A model generated the notes under the pieces. The model saw only the letters and a list, made by a program, of their open reading frames with translations, was not told where the DNA came from and did no database searches. Positions 43,026 to 51,994 of a stretch of DNA of 64,000 bases are shown here, in pieces (positions within the stretch are counted from its first letter, which is position 1; the number at the start of each line of letters is the position of its first letter). This DNA is from DATAGF01 sp963835685 (GTDB lineage: Bacteria; Actinomycetota; Thermoleophilia; Miltoncostaeales; Miltoncostaeaceae): NCBI GenBank assembly GCA_963835685.1, contig CAWIGI010000014.1:1-64000 (forward strand). The letters are read 5' to 3'. The translations under genes and the position numbers were made by a program.

Positions 43026-44483
43026 TTACGAGGCCGTGGCGGGGTCGGTGGCCGGGTCGCTCGACGTGGCGGTCCCCACCGGAGGGGGCGCCGGCACGTG
43101 CGGGAGGTCCTCCGGCTCGGCGCCGGGGACGTCGATGAAGCGCTCCGGGTAGCCGAACATGCCGTGCTCGGAGATGTCGAGGCCGCGGAGCTCCTCCTCC
43201 TCGCTGACCCGCAGGCCCACCGTGTACTTGATCGCGAGGAACACGATCAGCGACGCGGTGAACGTGAAGCCGATGGTCGCGAGCACGCCGTAGAACTGCA
43301 CCCACAGCTGGCTCCCGCTTCCCGTGTAGAAGAGGCCGCCCTCGCCGACCGCGAGCGCCGCTGCACGCCCCTCGGTGGCGAAGAGGCCGACCGCCAGAGT
43401 GCCCCAGATGCCCGCCATGCCGTGCACGGGGATGGCGCCGACGGGGTCGTCGACCTTGAGCTTGTCGACCGCGACCACGAGGGGCGGGACGATGAGGCCC
43501 GCGACCAGGCCGATGACGACGGCCGCCCACGGGTCCACGAAGGCGCAGCCGGCGGTGATCCCGACGAGCGCCGCGATCGCGCCGTTGCCCATCTGCGACA
43601 CGTCGAGCGTCCTGAACATGATCAGCGAGCTGATGGTGGCGCCGATGACCCCTGCAGCCGCCGCCAGGTTCGTGTTGACGGCCACGTCGGCGAAGTTGAC
43701 GCCGACGGCGTTCAGGAACGAGCCCGGGTTGAAGCCCATCCAGCCGACCCAGAGGATGATCACGCCGAGGATCATCAGCGGCATCGAATGGCCGGGGATC
43801 GGCACCGACTTGCCGTCGCGGAACTTGCCGATGCGCGGGCCGAGCACGAGGGCTCCCGCGAGCGCCGCCAGGGCGCCCTGGAGGTGGACGATGGAGGAGC
43901 CGGCGAAGTCCTGGAAGCCGCGCTCCAGCAACCACCCGCCGCCCCACGTCCAGTGGGCCACGATCGGGTAGATCACGCCCGCGAAGGCGATCGCGAAGAG
44001 GATGTAGCCGATGAACTTGGTGCGGTCGAGCATCGCGCCGAAGACGATCGCCAGCGAGACGGCGCAGAAGACCACCTGGAAGAAGTAGGTGACCTCGAAG
44101 TTCGTCGCGCTGTAGGCCAGCGACGCGTAGTCGGCGCCGGGGTTGCCGTTGTTCATGAACCAGCCGCTCGAGCCGACGAAGCCGTTGCCGGTCCCGAAGG
44201 CCAGCGAGAAGCCGACCGCCCAGAACATGAGGAAGACGATCGACACGTTGATGAGGATCTTCCCCATCACCGCGCCCGCGTTCTTCATGCGCGAGAGGCC
44301 GACCTCGAGCATTGCGAAGCCCGCCTGCATGAAGAGGACGAGCACTGCGGCGATGAAGACGAACGTCGTGTTGACCGCGATGTCCGTGGCGGTCACCTCG
44401 TCCTGGGCGGCTGCGATGGCTGGGACCAGCAGCAGCACCACCGCCACCAGCGCCGGCACGAGCCGGAATGACCTCAAGCGCAT
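43026..44483 (-). CDS. amt: Ammonium transporter
   Basis: 485 residues. A signal-like first helix is followed by the Amt family helices: DIAVNTTFVFIAAVLVLFMQ, GFAMLEVGLSRMKNAGAV, the pore His in HWTWGGGWL, FAGSSIVHLQGALAALAGAL, ILGVIILWVGWMGFNPGSFL and a second pore His in VHGMAGIWGTLAVGLFATE. A cytoplasmic C-terminal tail (SEEEELRGLDISEHGMFGYP) is the usual P-II contact. It imports ammonium (or NH3) and should be regulated by the coupled P-II protein. Confidence 0.95.
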   Translation of the reverse strand: MRLRSFRLVPALVAVVLLLVPAIAAAQDEVTATDIAVNTTFVFIAAVLVLFMQAGFAMLEVGLSRMKNAGAVMGKILINVSIVFLMFWAVGFSLAFGTGNGFVGSSGWFMNNGNPGADYASLAYSATNFEVTYFFQVVFCAVSLAIVFGAMLDRTKFIGYILFAIAFAGVIYPIVAHWTWGGGWLLERGFQDFAGSSIVHLQGALAALAGALVLGPRIGKFRDGKSVPIPGHSMPLMILGVIILWVGWMGFNPGSFLNAVGVNFADVAVNTNLAAAAGVIGATISSLIMFRTLDVSQMGNGAIAALVGITAGCAFVDPWAAVVIGLVAGLIVPPLVVAVDKLKVDDPVGAIPVHGMAGIWGTLAVGLFATEGRAAALAVGEGGLFYTGSGSQLWVQFYGVLATIGFTFTASLIVFLAIKYTVGLRVSEEEELRGLDISEHGMFGYPERFIDVPGAEPEDLPHVPAPPPVGTATSSDPATDPATAS

Positions 44484-44964
44484 CTACTCTCCTTGGCGAA
44501 AATGACGACGGGCCCGAGGGCCCCGGAGTGGGTTCAGGCTAAGCAGCCCCCCGGCGGGCGGCTTTAGCCACGTGTATGAGCATTCGCCCTCCGGCTTCTC
44601 CTCGTGGACAAGACCCCTGTCGGCGAGCGCGCGCCGCGGGCAGGAACCCGCAGCCCGGGCCGGCGAGGCCCGGTGCCATTTGGCGCGCCGGGCGTCTGCC
44701 AAGTGGCACGTTCACATTTCGACCGCCGGGCGCCTCGGTTGCCGAGATCCGAGATCGCCCACGGCCAGGGCGATCCCGAGGTGGTGCCAACCGATCGCCG
44801 TCGGCCAATGCGTTCGGAGTCGGATGGCTGCAGGCTCAGCCACCTGGTTCAGGGTTCTCCGAGGTCGGCCGGCGCGCCCCCAGTAGCGCAGGCCGGTCGG
44901 CCTCGACGGGCCCGCAGGGCCCGTGGCGGTCGTCGACGAAGCGGTCCTCGCGCAGTTCACCCAC
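44484..44964. other. Gene-free interval with hairpins upstream of amt
   Basis: I find no supportable coding region. The interval holds a 12-bp near-perfect inverted repeat (GTGCCATTTGGC 44673-44684 / GCCAAGTGGCAC 44698-44709, one G-T pair), a GAGATCGCCC...GGGCGATC pair near 44750-44780, and CGACGGGCCCGCAGGGCCCG with partial symmetry near 44908. The GCCAAGTGGC core recalls the TGGCCACTTGGCC palindromes of the island edges. The amt-glnB promoter must lie at its left end. Confidence 0.5.
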
Positions 44965-45753
44965 TCAGGGGTGGCGATCTCCAGGTCGTGGCCCGGGGGG
45001 AGGCGGCTCCAGGCGCGCGAGGGCGGCGCCCCGCTCCAGCAGGGGCCAGGCCTCCGCGTCCATGCCCTCGCGCAGGTACCAGCCGCCGGCGTCGAGCGCG
45101 ACCAGGGCCCGCCAGGCGCCGGCGGCGTCGGCGACCTCGGGCCGGGCGTAGCCCTCGAGGACGGCCGTGAGGACGGCGTCGGGCAGGCGGTTCACCTCGG
45201 CCAGGTAGGCGATCTCCTCCGCCGGGTCGCCCATCCTCCAGAACTCCCAGTCGACCAGGGCGGGGCCGCGCGGACCCCAGACGACATTGGCCTCGACGAG
45301 GTCCCCGTGCAGGAGCCGGAAGGGCGCCTCGTGCGGGGGCTCCGGCAGGGGGGCTCGGAGCGCCAGGCGGGCGAGCCCCGCGCACGGGGTGCCGGTCAGG
45401 AGGGCCTCCGCGTCCTCGGCCCGCGCGGCCCGGTAGCCCGCGAGCGAGCCGGCCGGCGCCCGCCACCACCACAGCCCGCCCTCGTGCGCCCGGCGCACCT
45501 CGTGGACCTCGCGCAGCACCGCGCCGAGCCGCCGCGCGTCCGCCGGGGCGAGCGCGGCGAGCGGCCGCGGCGCGCCGGGGCAGCGCGTGGTCACCAGCCT
45601 CCCGGCCTCGGCGGCGACGAGGCGGGGGGCCCAGGGGTTGCCGGCCACCAGGCGCAGCGCCTCGGCCTCGCGCGCGAGGGCGTCGACGGCGCCGGCCTTC
45701 TCGATCATCGGCTCGGCCCCCGGGAGGTCCCGCAGGGTGAAGCGCGCGCTCAT
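44965..45753 (-). CDS. Aminoglycoside-phosphotransferase-fold kinase
   Basis: 262 residues. The N-lobe is short (LAREAEALRLVAGNPWAPRL). Catalytic blocks are RLLHGDLVEANVVWGPRG with the HGDxxxxN motif and GPALVDWEFWRMGDPAEEIA with the metal-binding Asp. The fold covers choline, aminoglycoside and homoserine kinases; Trp-rich GGLWWWRAPAG suggests a hydrophobic acceptor pocket. The substrate is unknown; an antibiotic-resistance role is not implied. Divergent from pyruvate kinase. Confidence 0.82.
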   Translation of the reverse strand: MSARFTLRDLPGAEPMIEKAGAVDALAREAEALRLVAGNPWAPRLVAAEAGRLVTTRCPGAPRPLAALAPADARRLGAVLREVHEVRRAHEGGLWWWRAPAGSLAGYRAARAEDAEALLTGTPCAGLARLALRAPLPEPPHEAPFRLLHGDLVEANVVWGPRGPALVDWEFWRMGDPAEEIAYLAEVNRLPDAVLTAVLEGYARPEVADAAGAWRALVALDAGGWYLREGMDAEAWPLLERGAALARLEPPPPGPRPGDRHP

Positions 45754-45812
45754 GCCCGGGAGGTTACGGCCGGCCGGGCGCGGCCTGGGTCCCGATGTGC
45801 CACCGTTTCCCG

Positions 45813-47222
45813 ATGGCCCGCCGCACGAAGATCCTCGCCACGCTGGGGCCGTCCACGGACGCTCCCGGCCGCCTCGACCAGCTCGTCGCCGCGGGGATCG
45901 ACGGCGGGCGCATCAACTGCGCCCACGACGGGCCCGAGCACTGGGGCGCCAGGGCGGCCGGGCTGCGTGCCGCCGCCCAGCGGGCCGGACGGCCGCTGGC
46001 CCTCGTGATGGACCTGGCCGGGCCGAAGATGCGGCTCGGTGCCGCCGCCGAGCGCGAGGTGGCGCGCGGCGAGCGCGTCGTGTTCGCCGCCGGCGAGGAC
46101 GGGATCGACGGAGCCGTGCCGACCGCCTGGCCCGGGCTCGCCGAGGCGGTCACCGTCGGCCGCTCGGAGATCGTGATCGGCGACGGCACCCCGCGGCTGC
46201 GCGTGGTCGACGCCGAGCCCCGAGAGGGCACCGTGACCGCGCTCGTCGAGCGGCCCGGGCGGATCGGGCCGCGCAAGGGCATCCACGTCACCTGCGCGGG
46301 GTCGCCGGCGTCGGCGCTGGGCGAGCGCGACCTCGCGGACCTCGAGGTCGCGTGCGAGCTCGGCGCCGACGTCGTGGCCCTGTCGTTCGTCCGCTCCGGG
46401 GTGGACGTGCGCCGCCTGCGCGGGGCGCTCGGGGCGCTCGGCAGCGAGGCGCGCGTGATCGCGAAGATCGAGCGGGTCGAGGCATACGAGGCCCTGGAGG
46501 AGATCATCGACGTCTCGGACGGGGTGATGGTCGCCCGCGGCGACCTCGGGGTGGAGGCTGGGGTCGCGCGCGTCCCACTCATCCAGAAGGACGTGATCCG
46601 GCGCGCGGGCGCGCAGGGCAAGCTGACCGTCACCGCCACGCAGATGCTGGAGTCCATGCTCTCCCAGCCCGAGCCGACCCGCGCCGAGGCCGCCGACGTG
46701 GCCAACGCGATCCTCGACGGGACGTCGGCCGTGATGCTCTCCGGCGAGACCAGCGTGGGGCGCTTCCCGGCCGAGGCCGTCGCGGCGATGGCCGAGATCG
46801 CCGCCGAGGCCGAGCGCGGCGCGCCGCAGTCGCTCGGCCTCCTCTCCCCCTGCGCCGGCCGACCCGAGGCCGTCATGCAGTCGGCCGTCCACCTGGCGCA
46901 GCAGGTCGGGGCGGCGGCGCTGGTGGTCACGACGGTCAGCGGGGGCGCGGCGCGGGCCGCGGCCAAGTACCGCCCGCGCCCGCCGGTCATCGCGCTCTCC
47001 GAGGACCAGCGCGTGAGGCGCCAGCTCGCGCTGGAGTGGGGGGTCGTGCCGGGCCGGCTGCCCCCGCGCCCCGCGTCGGCCGAGGAACTCGCGGCCCTGA
47101 TGCTCGAGCGCGCGCGCGTCGTCGGCGGCCTCGAGAGCCACGACGTCGTCGTGCTGGCCCACGGCCCGCCCGGCGCCGGCGGCGGGCAGACCAACGCGCT
47201 GGCGGTGCGCCAGATCCCCTGA
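45813..47222 (+). CDS. pyk: Pyruvate kinase
   Basis: 469 residues from the inner ATG (an earlier ATG lies at 45795). RRTKILATLGPSTDAPGRLD opens the barrel. Substrate blocks: GGRINCAHDGPEHW (the usual RxNFSHG altered), VMDLAGPKMRLG, AKIERVEAYEALEEII with the catalytic Lys, MVARGDLGVEAG and VTATQMLESMLSQPEPTRAE. The C-terminal lobe ends at 47222. Converts phosphoenolpyruvate and ADP to pyruvate and ATP. The Lys in GPKMR and loss of the Ser in the SHG block are the pattern of potassium-independent enzymes. Frame intact. Confidence 0.85.
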   Translation: MARRTKILATLGPSTDAPGRLDQLVAAGIDGGRINCAHDGPEHWGARAAGLRAAAQRAGRPLALVMDLAGPKMRLGAAAEREVARGERVVFAAGEDGIDGAVPTAWPGLAEAVTVGRSEIVIGDGTPRLRVVDAEPREGTVTALVERPGRIGPRKGIHVTCAGSPASALGERDLADLEVACELGADVVALSFVRSGVDVRRLRGALGALGSEARVIAKIERVEAYEALEEIIDVSDGVMVARGDLGVEAGVARVPLIQKDVIRRAGAQGKLTVTATQMLESMLSQPEPTRAEAADVANAILDGTSAVMLSGETSVGRFPAEAVAAMAEIAAEAERGAPQSLGLLSPCAGRPEAVMQSAVHLAQQVGAAALVVTTVSGGAARAAAKYRPRPPVIALSEDQRVRRQLALEWGVVPGRLPPRPASAEELAALMLERARVVGGLESHDVVVLAHGPPGAGGGQTNALAVRQIP

Positions 47223-47243
47223 CGCCGACCGCCGCCAGAGCTC

Positions 47244-47611
47244 ATGCGGGGGTCGCGGTCGCCGCGGCCTCGGCGCTCCTGCTCGCCGGCTGCGGCGCCG
47301 GCGGCGGCGGGGACGCCCGCAGCGACCCGCCGCCGCCGGACCGGCTCACCGTGACCCTCGAGCCGGAGGGGGGCGCGTCGTTCCGCGTGGCGCTCGACTG
47401 CGCCGTCGCCGACCTCTCCACCTGCGCGGAGATCCTCGAGGCGCTCGCCGAGGAGCGCGACGCGGAGACCTGCACCCCCCTGCCGGCCACCGGGCGGCGG
47501 ATCCTCGTGCGGGGCACCATCGACGGACGGGAGGTCGGCGCGGCGATCGAGCGCCGCACCGATTGCGAGGCGCGGCTCTACGACCGGGTCAGGGCCGCGC
47601 TGGCGCCGTGA
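47244..47611 (+). CDS. Small lipoprotein, frameshifted at start
   Basis: About 122 residues. If one G is missing from the run at 47248-47252, ATG 47244 gives MRGVAVAAASALLLAGCGAG, a textbook lipoprotein signal with lipobox LLAGC; the frame downstream is open as written. The mature part has LTVTLEPEGGASFRVALDCA, DLSTCAEILEALAEERDAET and TDCEARLYDRVRAAL, with four Cys that could form two disulfides. It overlaps the HAD gene on the other strand by 34 bases. Function unknown. Confidence 0.55.
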
Positions 47612-48294
47612 GGCGCAAGCCAGGCCTCGATCACCGCGGCCGCGCCGGCGAGATCGCCGACCACCGCGTCCGCGGCGGCGAGCTCCCCCGGGCCGTGCGG
47701 GCCCGTCGCCACGGCGACGCAGCGCGCGCCGCCCGCCCGCGCGCAGGCGATGTCGCCGGGGGTGTCCCCCACCACCGCGACCCCGGCGGCGCCGCCCCCG
47801 TCCGCGGCCGCGCGAGCCAGCGCGATCGGCACCAGGGCGCCACGGCGCTCGTGGTCCGACCCGAACGCGCCACCGCCCTCGGGGAACCAGTCGCCGAGCC
47901 CCGCGCGGGCCATCTTCGCCCGCGCGATCGGCTCGAGGTTGCCGGTGAGGAGCCCCAGCTCGGCGCCCGCCGCCCTCATGCGCCCGAGGGCGGCGGCGGC
48001 CCCCGGGGCGACCACCGGAGCGGGGCCGGCCGCGTCGATCTCGGGGTAGAGGGCCGCGGCGCGGTCCATCAGCGACGGCATCGCGTCGCCGATGGCCGCG
48101 TCGCCGACCCCGTGGCGGCGGAGCACCAGGCGCGCGATCTCCGGGTCGGTGCGCCCGGCGGGCAGGATCGCCGCCACGTCGGCTGCGCGCGCCGGGACGC
48201 CGTGCACCTCCTCCATGGCCCGCACGAGGGCCTCGACATGAGCCCGTGGCGTTCCGTGGAGCAGCGTGCCGTCGATGTCGAGCAGCACCAGCAC
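47578..48294 (-). CDS. HAD-family phosphatase
   Basis: 238 residues. Motif I MLVLLDIDGTLLHGTP with the nucleophile and acid Asp, motif II TGNLEPIARAKMARAGLG, and motif III/IV VAVVGDTPGDIACARAGG. A helical cap lies at about residues 15-95. It resembles phosphoglycolate-phosphatase-like HAD enzymes; the substrate is not evident. Repeat copy 3 lies 38 bases upstream. Confidence 0.85.
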   Translation of the reverse strand: MLVLLDIDGTLLHGTPRAHVEALVRAMEEVHGVPARAADVAAILPAGRTDPEIARLVLRRHGVGDAAIGDAMPSLMDRAAALYPEIDAAGPAPVVAPGAAAALGRMRAAGAELGLLTGNLEPIARAKMARAGLGDWFPEGGGAFGSDHERRGALVPIALARAAADGGGAAGVAVVGDTPGDIACARAGGARCVAVATGPHGPGELAAADAVVGDLAGAAAVIEAWLAPHGASAALTRS

Positions 48295-48331
48295 GGTCGC
48301 CGAGCGTAGCCGCTCCGCGGCGGATCATGCG

Positions 48332-48380
48332 CCCTCTCCCGGCTCCGCCTGACGGCGGGGCGCGCCGTCCGAGGGCTAAC
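48332..48380. repeat. Dispersed palindromic repeat, copy 3
   Basis: Matches 42051-42100 except for one G. Lies between the divergent HAD and PH-domain genes, ending 13 bases before the ATG of the latter. Confidence 0.75.
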
Positions 48381-48393
48381 CTGCGAGGTGGAG

Positions 48394-48909
48394 ATGACGG
48401 GCGAGCCGGCCGCGCACACCGAGCCCGAGCTGCGGCCCCCGGCGGAGTCGCTCGACCCGCGCGTGCGCCGCCTGTGGGCCCTCTACGGCCTGATCGCCAC
48501 GGCGGTCGTCGTCGCCCTCGGGGCGGCGGCGATCGTCGCCTGGTCCATGGCCGGCGACGCGCCCACGGGGCCGCTCGCCGCGGGCCTCGCCGGGCTCGCG
48601 GCCCTCGGTGTCGCGGCGTCCCTGATCGGGGCGCGCGTCGCCTACCGCTTCCTGCGCTTCGAGGTCACGCCGCTGGGCCTCTACGTGCAGCGCGGGTGGC
48701 TCACGCGCTCGTGGACGATCGTTCCCCACAGCCGCATCCAGGCGGTCGAGACGTCGTCCGGCCCGTTGGAGCGGGCGCTGGGCCTCGCCAGCGTCGAGGT
48801 GCGGACGGCCTCGGCGGCGGCGGCGCGGATCCCGGGCCTCGACGAGGCCCGCATCGCGCGGCTGCGCGAGGACCTCGCGGCGCTGGCCGGGGAGGGGGAG
48901 GCGACGTGA
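48394..48909 (+). CDS. PH-domain membrane protein (YdbS-like)
   Basis: 171 residues from ATG at 48394 (RBS GAGG). Two membrane helices (LWALYGLIATAVVVALGAAA and AAGLAGLAALGVAASLIGAR) are followed by a bacterial PH (bPH2) domain: RFEVTPLGLYVQRGWLTRSW, TIVPHSRIQAVETSSGPLER and GLASVEVRTASAAAARIPGL. This is the YdbS type that pairs with the larger YdbT protein encoded next. The pair in Bacillus contributes to stress and antimicrobial tolerance; the role here is inferred. Confidence 0.82.
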   Translation: MTGEPAAHTEPELRPPAESLDPRVRRLWALYGLIATAVVVALGAAAIVAWSMAGDAPTGPLAAGLAGLAALGVAASLIGARVAYRFLRFEVTPLGLYVQRGWLTRSWTIVPHSRIQAVETSSGPLERALGLASVEVRTASAAAARIPGLDEARIARLREDLAALAGEGEAT

Positions 48910-50367
48910 CCGAGCTCGCGGGGCAGGCTGCACCCGCTGGCCATCGCGGTCTACGGGTGGCGCGCGGTGCGGATCGTGGGCGTCATCGGCATCATCAGCC
49001 TCCTCACGGGCCGCTCGCCGCTGGTCGTGGGGCTCCTCCTGCTGGCGGCGGCCGTCATCGCGGCCCCGTTCGCCGTGCTGGCCTGGCTGCGCTTCACCTA
49101 CCGCGTCGCGGACGGGCGCCTCGAGGTGCGCTCGGGCGTGCTCACCCGGGCGCTGCGCACGATCCCGCTCGAGCGGATCCGCGGCGTCGACGTCAGCGCC
49201 CCTCCCCTCCACCGCCTCGCCGGGCTGGTGCAGGTGCGCGTGGACGACGCCGCCGGGGGGGCGTCCGCCTCTGGGCTGCGCCTGGCCGCCGTGCGCAGGC
49301 GCGACGCCGAGGCGCTGCGCGAGGCGGTGCTCGCCCGCCGCCGCGAGACCGCCGGCCCCGCCGCGGTCGAGCCCCCAGGGAGGGTGGCCGCGGAGGTGCC
49401 GCTCCGGGTCCTGGCGGTCGCGGGCGCCACGAGCGGGCGCTACCTGCTCGTGCCCGTCGCCGCGCTCGCGGCGGCCCTCAGACTGATCCGCGACGCGGAC
49501 ATCGGCTGGGTGGACGACCTCGCGGCAGAGGGCGTCGACCTCGTGCCCACGAACCCCGCCGGGATCGCCGTCCTGCTGCTCGCCGCCGCGGCCCTCGCCG
49601 CGGCCCTCGCCGCGCTCGGCAGCGTGCTCGTGGACGGCGGGTTCCGCCTCACGGAGACCCCGGAGCGCCTCGTGGCCGAGCGGGGCCTCGTCGCGCATCG
49701 CAGCGTGACGATCGACCGCTCGCGGGTGCGGGCGCTGGAGGTGCGCGACTCGCCGCCGTGGCGGGCCCTCGGCCTCGCGGGCCTGCGGGCCGTCGTCGCC
49801 GGGGTGCCGTCGGGCCAGGGCGACGCCCGCGGCCGCACGACGCTGCTGCCCGCCGGGTCGGCCGACGAGGCGTGGGCGCTGGCGCGGCACCTCGACCCGC
49901 GCGCGCACCGCGGGCTCGACCCACACCCGCGCGCGGCCCTGCGGCGACGGCTGGGGCGGGCGGCCGGGCCGCCGGCGCTCGCGGCCGTCGTCGTGGCCGC
50001 GCTCGGCCCCTGGCCCCTCGCCGTCGCCCTGGCCGTCGCCGCCGCGGTGATGGTCCCAGTCGGCATCGACCGCTACCGGGCGCTGGGCAACCGCCTCGAG
50101 CGCGGCCGCCTGGGCCTGCGCGAGGGGAGCCTCTCGCGGCGCCACGCGCTGGTCGTCCCGGAGGGCCTGGTCGCCTACCGCGTCTCGCAGAGCCCGTTCC
50201 AGCGTCGCGCGGGCCTCTGCACGCTCACGGCCTACCTCGGTCAGGGCGCCGGCTCGCGACGGGCGCTCGACGTCGCGCCGGCCCGGGCGGCGGGCCTGCT
50301 GGAGCGCCTCGAGCCGGACCTCGTGCGCCCTCTGCTGGCGGACCGGCCCCGCCCCGGGGACCAATAG
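48906..50367 (+). CDS. PH-domain membrane protein (YdbT-like), frameshifted
   Basis: About 487 residues from GTG at 48906 (GTGA overlap). After VTELAG the frame breaks near 48918, then RLHPLAIAVYGWRAVRIVG and membrane helices follow. Three bPH2 domains are visible: FTYRVADGRLEVRSGVLTRA, a middle one with FRLTETPERLVAERGLVAHR, and one near the end with NRLERGRLGLREGSLSRRHA. Several membrane segments separate them. Functions with the small upstream partner, by family analogy. Confidence 0.8.
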
Positions 50368-50462
50368 CCGGGCGCTCAACCTGGACAGCGGGCCAAGGAA
50401 CCCGCGTCCCCCGCCGTCGAGACTCGACCTCGCGAGCGGGGTGGAGTGCACTGCCTACCGGG

Positions 50463-51275
50463 TCAGCTCCGTTCGTCGCGGCGAGCGGCGGGGATCGGGG
50501 AGTCGCCCCCTTCTTTCCGGTCCACGCCCTCCCGCCGCAGCTCCATCCGGTCGCGCGCGGCGGCGACCAGACCGGCGATCACGCTGCTCTCGGGGTCCGC
50601 CTCGGGGTGCCACTGGACCCCCAACGCCCACGAGGGCCCGTGCGACTCGATCGCCTCCGGGACCTCATCGCCCTCGGCGCGGCCCGTGACCCGCAGGCCC
50701 TCACCGAGCCGCGCGACGGCCTGGTGGTGGTGCGAGATCACGCCGTGCGGGCTCTCCCCGGCGCTCGCGCGCGCGCGCGACCCCTCGTCCAGGGTCACGC
50801 GGTGGTCGTTTCCGACGAGGCTGCCGATCTCGCGACGGTGGTGCTCGTCGCCGAGTTGATCCGGGAGGTGCTGGACCAGCGTCCCGCCCGCGGCGACGTT
50901 GAGGAGCTGCATACCGCGGCAGATCCCCAGGAGCGGGAGGCCGCGGCCCAGGGCCGCGCGGGCCAGCGCGATCTCGGCCCCGTCGCGCAGGAGGGCCTCG
51001 GGCTCGGCCAGCGGGTGGGGCTCGGCGCCGTAGCGGCGGGCGCCCACGTCCGGCCCTCCGATGAGCATCAGGCCGTCGAGCCGGTCGAGGACGACCCCGG
51101 GGTCCTCCTCGACGGCACGATCCGGCGGCACCAGCAGCGCCACGCCGCCGGCCCGCTGGACGGCCTCGACGTAGTTCATGGGCACGAGCGCCGCCGGGAG
51201 GTCCCAGACCGACCAGCGCGCCTGGTCGATGACCGCGCAGATCCCGATCACCGGCGCGTCGGAGCGGTGGCCCAT
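50463..51275 (-). CDS. Class I glutamine amidotransferase (PuuD-like)
   Basis: 270 residues. The opening block PVIGICAVIDQARWSVWDLP leads to GLMLIGGPDVGARRYG, the nucleophile elbow LPLLGICRGMQLLNVAAGG with Cys, NDHRVTL, HGVISHHHQAVARLG and the His-Glu pair in WALGVQWHPEADPESS. This fits gamma-glutamyl-GABA hydrolases (peptidase C26), which act in polyamine breakdown. No other puu genes lie nearby, so the real gamma-glutamyl substrate is uncertain. Confidence 0.85.
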   Translation of the reverse strand: MGHRSDAPVIGICAVIDQARWSVWDLPAALVPMNYVEAVQRAGGVALLVPPDRAVEEDPGVVLDRLDGLMLIGGPDVGARRYGAEPHPLAEPEALLRDGAEIALARAALGRGLPLLGICRGMQLLNVAAGGTLVQHLPDQLGDEHHRREIGSLVGNDHRVTLDEGSRARASAGESPHGVISHHHQAVARLGEGLRVTGRAEGDEVPEAIESHGPSWALGVQWHPEADPESSVIAGLVAAARDRMELRREGVDRKEGGDSPIPAARRDERS

Positions 51276-51313
51276 GGCCCAAGGCTACGGCAGGGCGGTA
51301 GGATCGGCCCGTG

Positions 51314-51451
51314 ATGGCGCTGGCCTACACCCTCGTGGGGGTCCTGCTCGTCGGCGGCCTCCTGCTCGCCGTCGGCATCCTGACGGGCCTGTGGTACGCG
51401 GTCTCGGGCTCGCGGCCCGAGCTGCTCGAGAAGGACCGCGGAACGCGCTGA
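51314..51451 (+). CDS. Small membrane protein (45 aa)
   Basis: MALAYTLVGVLLVGGLLLAV, then GILTGLWYAVSGSRPELLEK. One long hydrophobic helix with a charged C-terminal tail. A GTG three bases upstream is an alternative start. The gene is below the usual size cut-off, but codon use and topology look real. Confidence 0.5.
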   Translation: MALAYTLVGVLLVGGLLLAVGILTGLWYAVSGSRPELLEKDRGTR

Positions 51452-51484
51452 TCGCGTCCGGCACGGCGGCTAGCGTGGCCCGTC

Positions 51485-51994
51485 GTGCTGCGCGAGGACC
51501 CAAGCGCCCGCTTCGAGCCCGGGCTGCTGCGCTGCCGCTTCGTGAGCGGGCGGCGTGACTTCCGGCCGGTGTCGCGGATGACCTACCGGGCGATCCTTCG
51601 AGACCAGCGCGACGCGCCGGTGCCGGTGGCGGCGGACGACCGGCGCACGTGGTGGATGTTCCGCGACCGCATCTTCTGGGAGGACGACGGGCTCGATCCG
51701 GACGAGGTCATGGCGCTGGCCCTGGAGCGGGAGCGCCGTCGCCGGCGGCGCCTCGACCACGCGCTGGACGCCATGGCCGCCGAGCGCGGCGCCGGGGCGC
51801 GGCGGGAGCCGATCCCCGAGGAGCTCCGGCGGCAGGTCTTCCGCCGCGACCGGGGCCGCTGCGTCGCCTGCGGCAGCGACGAGCTGCTGCAGTTCGACCA
51901 CGTGATCCCGGTCGCCCTCGGCGGCGCCTCGACCGCCGATAACCTCCAGCTGCTCTGCGCCCCGTGCAACCGCGAGAAGGGCGTGGCCCTGTGA
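51485..51994 (+). CDS. HNH endonuclease-domain protein
   Basis: 169 residues from GTG at 51485. The N-terminal half (RTWWMFRDRIFWEDDGLDPD) is specific to this subgroup. The C-terminal HNH domain shows REPIPEELRRQVFRRDRGRC with CVACGS, then LQFDHVIPVALGGASTADN and LQLLCAPCNREKG: two CxxC zinc pairs, the catalytic DH and the Asn. It would cleave DNA with a metal ion. The stop overlaps the start of an unknown helical protein. No methylase or phage genes are adjacent. Confidence 0.85.
   Translation: MLREDPSARFEPGLLRCRFVSGRRDFRPVSRMTYRAILRDQRDAPVPVAADDRRTWWMFRDRIFWEDDGLDPDEVMALALERERRRRRRLDHALDAMAAERGAGARREPIPEELRRQVFRRDRGRCVACGSDELLQFDHVIPVALGGASTADNLQLLCAPCNREKGVAL

Noticed and set aside
43012..44471. 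Long plus-strand frame opposite amt
   Set aside because: Low-complexity His/Asp/Glu/Arg shadow of the transporter gene; no domain or ribosome-binding site.
45795..45812. The earlier ATG as the pyruvate kinase start
   Set aside because: It adds MCHRFP ahead of the conserved RRTKIL opening and has no better ribosome-binding site; kept only as an alternative.
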